From NCBI RefSeq assembly GCF_000092125.1, contig NC_014212.1:2876279-2940278 (forward strand): 64,000 bases of DNA. The letters run 5' to 3'. The notes under the pieces were generated by a model. It made no database searches, was not told the origin of the DNA, and saw only the letters and a list, made by a program, of their open reading frames with translations. The position numbers and the translations under genes are program-made. Source of the DNA: Allomeiothermus silvanus DSM 9946 (GTDB taxonomy: Bacteria; Deinococcota; Deinococci; Deinococcales; Thermaceae). Positions 11,590 through 19,316 of the stretch are shown here, one piece after another (within the stretch, counting starts at the first letter, position 1; every line of letters starts with the position of its first letter).

Positions 11590-12924
11590 CTACTTCAGCA
11601 GCTCGAGAGCTTTTTCCAACACCAGGTCACGCCCCCGGCTCAAGGCTTCCAGATCCTCCGGCAGCAGCACATCCGGGGTCACCTTAAGGGGGAAAGGGGT
11701 TTGGTCTAAAGCCCGCATCCTGAGGCTCGAGACCGAGATGAAATCTCCACTGATGAGCGGTCCCTCGGCATCACCCGAAACCCCCAAAGCCCCGGCGGTA
11801 GGCTCCCCTACCACCTTGGCCCGCCCCGCCGCCTGGAGGAAATAAGCCAGCATCTCCGCAGAGTTCACCGTGTAGCGGTTCACCAGCACCACCAGTGGGA
11901 GCTTGGCCTGGTAAGGGTTGGGTACGGCCCGCTCCGGCTCGCGCTCTTGCCCCTCGCGTTGGCTGAACACCTGGCCGTTCTCGAGCGTCACGGTCTCGTC
12001 GAGGCCCTGAAAGCGCCAGTCGTAGATGAACCCAGCCTTGGGGATAAAAGCCCCCGCTGCCAGCAGGGCTTCTACGTCGTAGCCGGTAAGCGCGTCGCGC
12101 AGGTCGAGGATCATCCCCTTGGCCCCCGCGCTTTCGGCCCGCCGGGCGGCCTCGTAGACGCGCTCGGCCACGCTGAACTGGGGCGAGTTGTAGAAGTGGT
12201 AAACCTTCAGGTAAGCCACCTTACCCAGTAGCTCGTAGCGGGGCTGCATGCTCTCTTGGGCCACCCGCGCGGTGAGGTTCACGCTCCGGCTGGTTCCTTG
12301 GCGGCTATAGGTAAGGGGAAAAGGGTTCTGGGCGGTCCCCCCACTTCGCGGCGTAGCCAGCGTCACCCCGCTTCGCGGTGTAGCCAGCGCCTCGAGCTCC
12401 TCTAACCTAGCGAGCGTGGCAGGCTGCCCGGCCAAGCTGGTGATGAGGTCGCCCCGGCGCAAGCCAGCCTCGAAAGCCGGTTCACCGGGGAAAGACTCCA
12501 CCACCACCAACCCCTTGGGGGTCTCACGGGCCCACACCCCGATGCGCGGGGCCACCGGACCCAAGCCTTGCTCATAGCGCCGGGCGTCCTCGAGTTCACG
12601 GGCGCTCACGAAGCGGGTAAAGGGATCACCCAGCTTCTGGATGATGTCCTCGAGCACCCGGTGGGCCTGCTCGTAGCCACAGCGGTCCTTGCTGGAAGCG
12701 CAGGCCTGGTCGAGCTGAGGCTGGTAGAGGCGGCGCAACTCGCGGAACGAAGGCAGTGGTGCCGGGCCGTTATAGTAAAAGCCCAGAAAAAAAGTTCCCT
12801 GGTCGAACAGCGCCTGAGCCAAAGAGGTAGGTGGGGGGGCCGCCTGGGCAGTAGATAGCCAGGCCAGCACAGCACCAAGCGCTGGGACCAACGCCTTGCC
12901 CAGGGGGGTTTTGCTAAATGGCAT
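11590..12924 (-). CDS. S41 (CtpA-like) protease paralogue 2 with in-frame repeat insert
   Basis: A 444-aa exported paralogue of the neighbouring protease. It has a signal peptide (residues ~8-28), the shared YYNGPAP helical domain with LDQACASSKDRCGYEQA, a PDZ-like part (EAGLRRGDLITSLAGQPA) and an S41 domain with VNRYTVNSAEMLAYFL and GEPTAGALGVSGD. The Ser lies in NSAEM, so the nucleophile is kept. Residues around 180-197 are two copies of a 9-residue unit (LATPRSGVT / LATPRSGGT) coded by tandem 27-bp repeats at 12334-12387, an insertion in the PDZ-peptidase linker. First gene of the pair (transcription is leftward). Confidence 0.85.
   Translation of the reverse strand: MPFSKTPLGKALVPALGAVLAWLSTAQAAPPPTSLAQALFDQGTFFLGFYYNGPAPLPSFRELRRLYQPQLDQACASSKDRCGYEQAHRVLEDIIQKLGDPFTRFVSARELEDARRYEQGLGPVAPRIGVWARETPKGLVVVESFPGEPAFEAGLRRGDLITSLAGQPATLARLEELEALATPRSGVTLATPRSGGTAQNPFPLTYSRQGTSRSVNLTARVAQESMQPRYELLGKVAYLKVYHFYNSPQFSVAERVYEAARRAESAGAKGMILDLRDALTGYDVEALLAAGAFIPKAGFIYDWRFQGLDETVTLENGQVFSQREGQEREPERAVPNPYQAKLPLVVLVNRYTVNSAEMLAYFLQAAGRAKVVGEPTAGALGVSGDAEGPLISGDFISVSSLRMRALDQTPFPLKVTPDVLLPEDLEALSRGRDLVLEKALELLK
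12334..12387 (-). repeat. Two tandem 27-bp hairpin repeats (P4) inside the S41 gene
   Basis: Units 12334-12360 and 12361-12387 are near-identical; each holds a CCGC-GAA-GCGG type stem and ends GTAGCCAG. The period of 27 keeps the reading frame and gives the peptide unit LATPRSGxT twice. Confidence 0.8.
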
Positions 12925-12973
12925 ACCCCAACTATACGCAGACCAGGATTAGTTTTGTGGTTGCGGGGGATGT

Positions 12974-13381
12974 TTAGCGGGCTCGAGGCTTCCCTTTCCC
13001 AATGGGGCGGAAGCGGATGGCCTGCCACTCGGCATCCAAAACCACCACCGTCACCACCCGTAAACCCTCTTTAAAGACCACGTTCCAGGCGGTGTCGCGG
13101 TGCATCTCGTTGTCCAGGCGGCGGGGGTAGGCGATCCAGAACTGCCCGCCGGGTTTGAGGGCCGCCAGCGCAGCGGGCAAAGCCGCGCGAAGCTCGGCCT
13201 CGGAGCGCACAAACACTTCCACCACATCGCAACTAGCCTCACTGACGGTGGGCCGCCGGGGCAATTCCACGCCCTGGGCGGCTGCTTGCAAGGACTCGAG
13301 GTAACCCGCGGGGGCATTCAGCACGAGCGCCCGACTGCCGTAGCGCAGCGGTATTTTGTCAATAGGATAAATCGTAAGCAT
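12974..13381 (-). CDS. Conserved hypothetical protein, methyltransferase-like fold (DUF3052-like)
   Basis: A 135-aa protein. Visible features are RALVLNAPAGYLESL near residue 15, an acidic strand SCDVVEVFVRSEAEL, and ALKPGGQFWIAYPR, which resembles the late strands of Rossmann methyltransferases and small DUF3052-type proteins. No cofactor-binding GxGxG is present, so methyl transfer is doubtful. I choose ATG 13381, which lies 2 nt after the palindromic operator at 13383-13403, implying a leaderless, repressible transcript. The longer frame to 13417 would read through that operator. Confidence 0.6.
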   Translation of the reverse strand: MLTIYPIDKIPLRYGSRALVLNAPAGYLESLQAAAQGVELPRRPTVSEASCDVVEVFVRSEAELRAALPAALAALKPGGQFWIAYPRRLDNEMHRDTAWNVVFKEGLRVVTVVVLDAEWQAIRFRPIGKGKPRAR

Positions 13382-13382
13382 A

Positions 13383-13403
13383 TATTCTGATAATATCAGA
13401 ATA
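13383..13403. promoter_or_regulatory. 21-bp palindrome, candidate operator at the start of the 13381 gene
   Basis: Arms TATTCTG and CAGAATA around a 7-nt centre; the inner part ATTCTGATA and its mirror are also symmetrical. Same arms and spacing as at 1325-1345. It ends 1 nt from the start codon, a position where a bound protein would block transcription. Confidence 0.6.
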
Positions 13404-13471
13404 GCGTCGCTCTGCAAGGGGGGTTTTTAACGATGGAGATGCGATTGAAAGGAGGTCGAGGCCAAGCCTGG

Positions 13472-14614
13472 CTATTGCTGGGCGACCACGGTTCCGACCG
13501 GGTAGCCTGCCGCCATTAGCTTGTCGTGGAGCCCGGTCACCACGTCAAAGCCGCTGAGGAAGGTACCCGGATAGTAGTAGCCGAGGATCTGACGGAAGTC
13601 CCAGCCCTGTTGGGCGAAGCCCTTGGCCCCCCACTGGCTCATCCCTACCCCGTGGCCCACCCCACGCCCGCTCACCTGCCAGCCGCTGATCGAGATGCGG
13701 GTGGAGGGCAAGCCCAAGGCCCGCAGAAAGCGGGTAGCCTCGGCCCCGGCGAGTTCGACGGTGCGTAGGCTACCCCGTACGCGGATGCGCGAGGGGCGGC
13801 CCGAGTCGGTGTAAGAAAGGGCCTCGAGCGAGAGCACCTCCCCTACCGAAGCGCCCTGGGCCAAGAGCCGCTGGGCCACCGCAGCCGGCGAGAGGGTAAG
13901 CGCCCAGGGGCTTTTGGGGCTTTGTGAGTAGGGGTCGGGGCGCGGCAACAAGTAGGGAACCGAGCGGCCCCAGACCTCCTCCGCGGCGGCGGTGTAACCA
14001 CCCGAATCGGCGTGGTAGACGGCGGTGATAGGCTGGTTTGCGTAGCTCACAATGAGGGTGCGGGTAGCCTGCACGGCGGCGGTGTGCTCGGGGGTCTCCA
14101 CCCCGCGCCCGCCGTAGACCTGGCAGCGCTCATCGGCGCAGAGGTCGTAGAGGCCGCTGGGATTGAGCCGGTTGAGCGCGAAGGTGCGGGCCAGGATGGC
14201 CTGGGCTTGCAGCACCGCGCCGGGGAAAGAGCGCGGGACCTCGGCAGGCACTACTCCTAAGAGGTAATCCTCGAGCCAGACCCGGTTGATGAGCAAAAGC
14301 CGCCCGTTTTGGGCCACCACCAAAAGGCTCCCACGGTAAGCTTTATCCCCCAGGGCGAAGCCATCCCCGGCCAGTTCGACCCAGGGCCCGACATTCTGCC
14401 CGTCTACCAGCACGTTACCCCCGCTTTGGGCGAGCCCCACCGAGCCGCCCGGAAAAGCCTGGTGGCCCCCCGCGGTGATCCGCTGGTAGTTCCCAAGCGT
14501 CACCTGGGCGGTGGGGGTCTCTTGCAACAGCACCCGCAGCGAAAGATCCAGCTGCTGGGATAAAGCCACGGCCAGGAACACGGTCAAGGCGAAAAGCCAG
14601 CGCGGCAGGGTCAT
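13472..14614 (-). CDS. SpoIID/LytB-domain protein (amidase-enhancer or glycan-strand hydrolase type)
   Basis: A 380-aa exported protein with an N-terminal signal (LFALTVFLAVALSQQ). The SpoIID core is recognisable: VWLEDYLLGVVPAEVPRSFPGAVLQAQAILARTFA near residues 120-155, YHADSGGYTAAAEEVWG near 205, and GRGVGHGVGMSQWGAKGFAQQGWDFRQILGYYYPGT near 325-360. Members act on the peptidoglycan glycan strand or stimulate amidases in the cell wall. In a non-sporulating genus the role is probably wall remodelling rather than sporulation. It stands directly downstream of bshC on the same strand with a 41-bp gap. Confidence 0.88.
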   Translation of the reverse strand: MTLPRWLFALTVFLAVALSQQLDLSLRVLLQETPTAQVTLGNYQRITAGGHQAFPGGSVGLAQSGGNVLVDGQNVGPWVELAGDGFALGDKAYRGSLLVVAQNGRLLLINRVWLEDYLLGVVPAEVPRSFPGAVLQAQAILARTFALNRLNPSGLYDLCADERCQVYGGRGVETPEHTAAVQATRTLIVSYANQPITAVYHADSGGYTAAAEEVWGRSVPYLLPRPDPYSQSPKSPWALTLSPAAVAQRLLAQGASVGEVLSLEALSYTDSGRPSRIRVRGSLRTVELAGAEATRFLRALGLPSTRISISGWQVSGRGVGHGVGMSQWGAKGFAQQGWDFRQILGYYYPGTFLSGFDVVTGLHDKLMAAGYPVGTVVAQQ

Positions 14615-14655
14615 CTCAAACAGTATACGAGGGGGTTGGCTCGAGGCTGTGACGG

Positions 14656-16170
14656 CTAAACCTCAAGCCCCACATTCCCCACCGCCGGGGCCCGGCGCAA
14701 ACGCTCGAGCACCCCTTCCCCGTGTTTGAGGAGGTACATCAAGAAGGGATAAATCCGCTCCTGGGGCGCCCCGCCGGGGGTGAGGTGGAGTTTCAGGCGC
14801 TCAAACTGCGCACGCACGATGCCCTCCTTGCGCAGCTCGGCCTGCAAGAGCTTGTGGCGCAGCCGCTCGAGCTCGTGGGTCACGCGCTTTTGGGCGCGGC
14901 GGCGAGAGCGCTCTAGGGTCGGCTCGAACTGCGCCAGCAAGCCCTGAGCCTGGGCAAACTTAGCGATGATCTCGTCGAGGGAGGCCTCGAGCTGCCGGGC
15001 CAAGGCGTGCTGTTTGGCCAACGCCTGGAGGAACTGCTCCTCGGGGTTAGCCTGGAAGGCCCAGGGGTCAAGCCCATAGCCATCTAGAATGCGCCGGATA
15101 GGGGGCTCGAGCACCGTGGCCCCCATCCGGCGGATCACGGCGGGGGGCTCGAGGCCGTGCAGCCGATAAACCCCGCCCAGCTCGGCCACGTACTTGAGTT
15201 CACCCGGCCCCACCACAAACCCCGCGGTGGGTAAAACCAGGTCCTGCACCACCGGGCGCAGCCCCGCCGCCGGAGTGATACGCGAAGGGTCGTGGTGCAG
15301 GATCGCCAAGAGGTCGGCCGGGGTGTAGCGGCGCTCGCCATCCTCGAAATGGCCTTCGCGGAAACGCAGCAGGCGGCGTACCCCATCAGCGCCTTCGAAA
15401 AACAAATTGGTCGCGGCCTCCCCCCGGCCTAGCGCAGGCTCGAGCCCATCGGCCCGCATCCGGGCGGCGGTCTGGTTGATGGCTTCGGCGGAAGCTAAGG
15501 GCATAGCAATCTCGCGCTCGAGCGCCGGGACAAAAAGCGGAGCCAGCTCAGGAGCCATCGGATCCAGGACTACCAAACCCTCGGGTCCTAAAAACTCCAG
15601 GAGCAGCCGGGCAAAAACCTCGCTATATGACCACTCCCCCACCATCGCCCGGCAGATCCGTTCCCGCACCGAGGGAATCCCCCCGAACCGGCCCAACAAG
15701 GTGCAGACCTGCTCCAGGTAGGGGCCAAAAGGGATACGGCCCGCGGGGTGAGCACGGGGAAGCTCGAGGCTGAGCGTGTGCAAGCGCTCGTCCAGGTCCA
15801 GCATCCGCGCGGAGCGCACCTCGTCGGTATCGTGGTCTTGAGAGGCTACCCAGAACACCGCCACCACCGCCCGCCCAGGGGCGTCGTACTGGCGGGCTAA
15901 GGCCAAGGCAGAGTGGGCCTTGTAAAAGGTAAAGGCGGGGCCGGTGAGAAGCCCGGCCTGCTGCCCGGTGACGATGGCCCGGCTATGGGGTTCCCCCAAC
16001 CGGCGGGCAGCGGCGAGGCTGGCTGGGGGCGCACCGACGCGGTGTAAGTAGGCTACCAGCCCGGCCATCAATTCGGCCCGGGGGGCCGAACGGGGACGCT
16101 CGAGCAGCTTGGGCAAGTCCTCGAGGCCGTAAGGTAAGTAGGGGCGGAGTCGTTCGGGCGTGGTCGGCAC
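14656..16170 (-). CDS. bshC: Bacillithiol biosynthesis cysteine-adding enzyme BshC
   Basis: A 504-aa protein with the BshC hallmarks VTGQQAGLLTGPAFTFYKA near residue 67 and VFWVASQDHDTDEV near 110, and a C-terminal coiled-coil region (LEASLDEIIAKFAQAQG). BshC joins cysteine to glucosamine-malate in the last step of bacillithiol synthesis, a low-molecular-weight thiol used by Firmicutes and Deinococcota for redox control and detoxification. BshA and BshB are not in the window. Domain order and length are normal. Confidence 0.93.
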   Translation of the reverse strand: MPTTPERLRPYLPYGLEDLPKLLERPRSAPRAELMAGLVAYLHRVGAPPASLAAARRLGEPHSRAIVTGQQAGLLTGPAFTFYKAHSALALARQYDAPGRAVVAVFWVASQDHDTDEVRSARMLDLDERLHTLSLELPRAHPAGRIPFGPYLEQVCTLLGRFGGIPSVRERICRAMVGEWSYSEVFARLLLEFLGPEGLVVLDPMAPELAPLFVPALEREIAMPLASAEAINQTAARMRADGLEPALGRGEAATNLFFEGADGVRRLLRFREGHFEDGERRYTPADLLAILHHDPSRITPAAGLRPVVQDLVLPTAGFVVGPGELKYVAELGGVYRLHGLEPPAVIRRMGATVLEPPIRRILDGYGLDPWAFQANPEEQFLQALAKQHALARQLEASLDEIIAKFAQAQGLLAQFEPTLERSRRRAQKRVTHELERLRHKLLQAELRKEGIVRAQFERLKLHLTPGGAPQERIYPFLMYLLKHGEGVLERLRRAPAVGNVGLEV

Positions 16171-16255
16171 AGTAAATCTCTATCAGAGCATCGGACAATT
16201 CCCGCAAAACCGGTTGCGGCAGGTCACAATCCAAGGAGCAAGCCGCTGTCTACCC

Positions 16256-16897
16256 CTACCCCGCCACCCGGCGTAACTCCTCCGGGCGCAAGACCAAGAT
16301 GCGGCGATATCCGAGTTCGATGGTCTCCTCGAGCGCCAACTCTCCCAGCACCTTGGTCACGGTCTCGCGGGTCGAGGCGGCCAGGTGGGCTAGGTCCTGG
16401 TGCGAGAGGGTGATCTCGTAACCTTCCTCTCCCTCGCGCATGGCCGCCAACAGGGCTTTGGCTAGGCGGGGCAGGACCTCTTTGAAGCGCAAGTCGCGTA
16501 GGCGCTCCTCAGCCTTGCGCAAACGCTGGGAGAGCAGGATCAAAAAGGCGGTCTGGGCTGCCGGGAAACGGGACATCAGCCGCTGCAAATCCTCCCGGGA
16601 GGCCGAGAGCAACTCAGAGTCCACCAGCGGCTCGGCGAACACCCCATAGCGCCCCTCTGGAAGCAAGGCGGCCTCGCCAAAGATCTCCCCGGCTCCCACC
16701 ACCGTGAGGGTGATCTCCTCTTCCTGAGCGCCCAGTTGAAACAGCCGCACCCAGCCTTCCTTCACGTAATACAGCGTGCGGGCCTCGTCCTCGGGGTAGC
16801 ACAAGTAGCTACCCCGCCGGGCCGCGAACGGGTGGAAAACCCGCTCAGCTTCCCCACGGGCTTCGGGGGGCAAAGCAGCGAGGAACTGCGGAATCAT
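16256..16897 (-). CDS. Crp/Fnr-family transcription regulator
   Basis: A 213-aa protein with an N-terminal cyclic-nucleotide-like beta barrel (PEDEARTLYYVKEGWVRLFQ and GEIFGEAALLPEG, residues ~30-100), a long dimer helix, and a C-terminal winged helix (ITLSHQDLAHLAASTRETVTKVLGELALEE). No Fnr-type Cys cluster is seen in the N-terminal part, and the ligand-binding residues of true Crp are not obvious, so a ligand-independent or redox-responsive factor like Thermus SdrP is possible. A symmetric GTGAT-TAG-ATCAC site 24 nt upstream of the start suggests self-regulation. Confidence 0.85.
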   Translation of the reverse strand: MIPQFLAALPPEARGEAERVFHPFAARRGSYLCYPEDEARTLYYVKEGWVRLFQLGAQEEEITLTVVGAGEIFGEAALLPEGRYGVFAEPLVDSELLSASREDLQRLMSRFPAAQTAFLILLSQRLRKAEERLRDLRFKEVLPRLAKALLAAMREGEEGYEITLSHQDLAHLAASTRETVTKVLGELALEETIELGYRRILVLRPEELRRVAG

Positions 16898-16920
16898 GGC
16901 TCTTACTTTATCGCCTAATT

Positions 16921-16933
16921 GTGATTAGATCAC
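16921..16933. promoter_or_regulatory. Crp-like palindrome upstream of the Crp/Fnr gene
   Basis: GTGATTAGATCAC is a perfect 5-bp-arm palindrome with a 3-nt centre, similar to the TGTGA-TCACA half-sites of Crp-family proteins. It lies 24-36 nt before the start codon of the regulator gene, fitting autoregulation. Confidence 0.5.
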
Positions 16934-17071
16934 CGGATGCTGCGATACGATGGCGGGGGTTTAGGGCGGCTTGTCGCGTCCTGCTGCCGTTATCAAGCCG
17001 AGAGGGGAGAAAAAGCCAGGGCAAGAGCGCTGACGGTTTTTTGCTTCCCTAGCGCTTTGCGCCATCTGCCT

Positions 17072-17142
17072 CAACTACGTGTTCGCTCCGCGAAGCAACT
17101 CAGTCGAGGCGTATTTTCGCCGAGCGCAGCGAGGGGAGGAAG
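17072..17142 (-). repeat. P1 and P2 hairpin repeats side by side at the 3' end of mqnD
   Basis: 17072-17099 is a P1 unit (ACGTGTTCGCTCCGCGAAGC core, stem TTCGC/GCGAA). 17106-17142 is a 37-bp P2 unit that begins GAGGCGTATTTTCGCCGAGC. Together they encode the last ~14 residues and the stop of mqnD. Confidence 0.8.
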
Positions 17143-17942
17143 TTAGGCAGCCTCGAGCCCGCAATAAGCCCCATGGCCTCGGCCCGGCGAAATAGCTCGG
17201 CTACGGCCCGTTCCCCCTCCTCGCCTACGTCCAGCGAGAACTCGTTGACGTAGGTATGGATGTGCGCCCAGATCACCTCTTCCTCGAGTTCTTGAGCGTA
17301 CTGCTTGATATAGGCCAGGGTTTCCTCGGGGTGGGCGTAAGCGTACTCGAGGCTCGAGCGCACCGCCCGGTCCAGCGAGCGGATAGCGGCTTCGCCCAGG
17401 TCGCGCCGGGCCAGGATGGCCCCTAAGGGGATGGGCAGCCCGGTCTCCGCTTCCCACCACTCACCCAAGTCCAACACCTTGACCAACCCGTAGCGGGGGT
17501 AGGTGAAGCGCGACTCGTGAATGATAAGCCCGGCGTCCACCTGGCCCGACTGCACGGCAGGCAGGATCCGATCGTAGCGCATCTCCACCGGGAAGAAGCC
17601 AGTGCCATACAGCGACAGGAGCATGAACGCGGTGGTGTTCGTGCCGGGGATAGCGATGCGCTTATCCACAAGGTTATCCACAGGGGCACGGGCCACCAAC
17701 AAGGGCCCGACCCCCCGCCCCAGGGCCCCCCCCGAACGCAGGGCTACATACCGCTCGCGGAGCCGCCCATAAGCGGCATAGCTGATCTTGGTAAGAGGAA
17801 GGCGTCCCTCAAAAGCCCAGCGGTTAAGGGTTTCCACGTCCTCGAGGGTTTCTGTCACCGGGAAAGGCGTCGGAACCTTGCCGTGGACGAGCGCATAGAA
17901 GATAAAAGTATCGTTGGGACAAAAAGAGTAACCGAGTTCCAC
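17100..17942 (-). CDS. mqnD: MqnD, 1,4-dihydroxy-6-naphthoate synthase (futalosine menaquinone pathway)
   Basis: A 280-aa protein beginning LGYSFCPNDTFIFYALVHG, the conserved N-terminus of MqnD, a periplasmic-binding-protein-like fold without signal peptide. Further family segments are TKISYAAYGRL, IAIPGTNTTAFMLLSLYG and QVDAGLIIHESRFTYPRYGL, the last carrying the catalytic His. The enzyme converts cyclic de-hypoxanthine futalosine to 1,4-dihydroxy-6-naphthoate for menaquinone synthesis. The C-terminal ~14 residues (NFLPSLRSAKIRLD) are coded by a P2 repeat and the stop by the adjoining P1 repeat, so the natural tail has been replaced or extended. The same peptide FLPSLRS(A/G)K occurs inside the SSB-like protein at 21221-21937. 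Confidence 0.92.
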   Translation of the reverse strand: MELGYSFCPNDTFIFYALVHGKVPTPFPVTETLEDVETLNRWAFEGRLPLTKISYAAYGRLRERYVALRSGGALGRGVGPLLVARAPVDNLVDKRIAIPGTNTTAFMLLSLYGTGFFPVEMRYDRILPAVQSGQVDAGLIIHESRFTYPRYGLVKVLDLGEWWEAETGLPIPLGAILARRDLGEAAIRSLDRAVRSSLEYAYAHPEETLAYIKQYAQELEEEVIWAHIHTYVNEFSLDVGEEGERAVAELFRRAEAMGLIAGSRLPNFLPSLRSAKIRLD

Positions 17943-18029
17943 CCGGCTATGCTACCCGGCCTGCTGTTGCCCTAGCAGGAACTAAATCACCAGGCGTCTG
18001 CTGATTTGCCCCATCTGCGGTACATAACC

Positions 18030-18356
18030 TCAGCGGCCCGCCCCCTCCCGATCACCCCCTTTTTTGTTGCCCTCCAGCTTGACCCCGCCTTTGCTCTCGA
18101 GCAGCCGAACCATCATCCCCACCGTGGCCTCGTACCCCACCCACCCCAGCAAGGCCGCGATCACCCACAGGGTGCGGGGTGAGACCTCGAGCCAATCCCG
18201 TACCAGCAAAGCGCCCATGAAGCCCCAGAAGGCGCTCGAGAGTACCCGCGCGGCCTGCCTCCAGAATCGCCGCCGTACCTGGTCCACCATCGCCCGCAGC
18301 AAGGCAAAAAGCCCGGCGAACCCTAAGATCAACCATAAGGATGTGTTCGTTTCCAT
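18030..18356 (-). CDS. Small membrane protein, holin-like
   Basis: A 108-aa protein, start ATG 18356 (METNTS) preceded by a weak purine-rich site. Three hydrophobic stretches (LWLILGFAGLFALL; SSAFWGFMGALLV; LWVIAALLGWVGYEATVG) are separated by an arginine-rich loop (VRRRFWRQAAR), and the tail is charged. This layout resembles small phage holins of the P2/phage_holin_3 type, whose second half often reads GYxGxEA. That is a resemblance, not an identification; a generic small membrane protein is also possible. It is divergent from the XRE-S24 repressor, and a 17-bp damage-box-like palindrome lies in its promoter region. Confidence 0.45.
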   Translation of the reverse strand: METNTSLWLILGFAGLFALLRAMVDQVRRRFWRQAARVLSSAFWGFMGALLVRDWLEVSPRTLWVIAALLGWVGYEATVGMMVRLLESKGGVKLEGNKKGGDREGAGR

Positions 18357-18423
18357 CCTTGAACCTCGCTCCGCCCAAGCCCCGTTCCGCACCCCTGATG
18401 TAGGGGATCAAATGAGACCATCA

Positions 18424-18440
18424 TTATGTCTTTGACATAT
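18424..18440. promoter_or_regulatory. 17-bp palindrome resembling the Deinococcus RDRM
   Basis: TTATGTCTTTGACATAT has the arm pattern of the radiation/desiccation response motif TTATGT-N5-ACATAA, with one outer base off. It lies between the divergent holin-like gene (68 nt from its start) and the XRE-S24 gene (108 nt from its start). A related site is at 23228-23244. Confidence 0.5.
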
Positions 18441-18500
18441 CATCACTATTTGATTAGTCTATTACATAACGGGCTTTTAGTCAATATGACTGAGTGCCTC

Positions 18501-18528
18501 TTGACAATCAATCATTTTGACTTAGCCT
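18501..18528 (+). promoter_or_regulatory. Promoter of the XRE-S24 repressor gene
   Basis: Consensus -35 TTGACA at 18501-18506 and a weak -10 TAGCCT at 18523-18528 (16-nt spacer). Just upstream the small palindrome AGTCAATATGACT may be a self-operator. Confidence 0.4.
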
Positions 18529-18547
18529 AGAGATGAAGGGAGCCATT

Positions 18548-19258
18548 ATGCCACTACCCCATTGGGCCAGCGCTATTCGGGAGCGCCGCCGGGAGTTGGG
18601 CAAGTCGCAGAACCGCATCGTAGGGGAATCCGAGGGGCGGCTCAACCAAACTGAACTCTCGCGGCTCGAGCGGGGGCTAATCCACCCCACCTTGGACCTC
18701 AGCACCGCCAAGCTCCACGCCCTGCTGGAAGCCCTGGAGTGGAGCCCCAGCGATTTCGCCGAAGCCACCCGGCTCGAGTACCCTGGCCTTCCCGCACAGG
18801 TCTCGGAGCAGATGCGGCGGATCGAGGTACAGCCGGAGTGGCAGGCCTTTGCGGTGTATGGCTCGGTCTCGGCGGGGGCAGGGGAATCCGAGCCTTTGGA
18901 GGGGGAGTCCATCGCCATCCCCGCCGAAATCCTGAGACGGAAAGGGGTCAAGCCGCAAAACGTACGGGTGTACTTGGTCAACGGCGACTGCATGATCTCG
19001 GAGGGGGCTAGCCGCCAGGAGAAAAGCATCGCCCCCGGCGACTACATCGCGGTGGACCGGGGCCGCCGGGCAGTGAGCGGGGACATCGTGGTGGCCTGGT
19101 GGCCGCGGGAGGAAAAGCTGGTGGTCAAGCGTTACAAGGTGGAAAAAGAGGGCATCCGCCTCTACCCCACCCAGCCTGCTCATCCGGTACTGGTGCTGGG
19201 GCTCGAGGAAGACCTCTATATCATCGGGCCGGTTTTCTGGAGAGGTGGGGGAATTTAA
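18548..19258 (+). CDS. XRE-family HTH repressor with S24 (LexA-like) domain; Cys in place of the nucleophilic Ser
   Basis: Residues ~5-70 are an XRE helix-turn-helix (RERRRELGKSQNRIVGESEG, TELSRLERG). The C-terminal half aligns with LexA/CI peptidases: a possible self-cleavage site Ala-Gly in GSVSAGAGESEP, the nucleophile region LVNGDCM where LexA has a Ser in GxSM, and the base Lys in KLVVKRY. Such repressors cleave themselves during DNA damage when RecA filaments form. Here Ser is Cys, which could give a thiol nucleophile or an inactive, stable repressor. I prefer ATG 18548 (GGGAG 8 nt before) over ATG 18533. It is divergent from a holin-like gene across a damage-box-like palindrome. Confidence 0.8.
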   Translation: MPLPHWASAIRERRRELGKSQNRIVGESEGRLNQTELSRLERGLIHPTLDLSTAKLHALLEALEWSPSDFAEATRLEYPGLPAQVSEQMRRIEVQPEWQAFAVYGSVSAGAGESEPLEGESIAIPAEILRRKGVKPQNVRVYLVNGDCMISEGASRQEKSIAPGDYIAVDRGRRAVSGDIVVAWWPREEKLVVKRYKVEKEGIRLYPTQPAHPVLVLGLEEDLYIIGPVFWRGGGI

Positions 19259-19316
19259 CGCCGATTTAACACCCCTCGGAGCATTCTGATCGCGGGTTAA
19301 AACCCAGGAGGTCAGG

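Noticed and set aside
18052-18411. Alternative frame overlapping the holin-like gene
   Set aside because: It lacks hydrophobic segments and a ribosome site; the chosen frame has three clean membrane helices.
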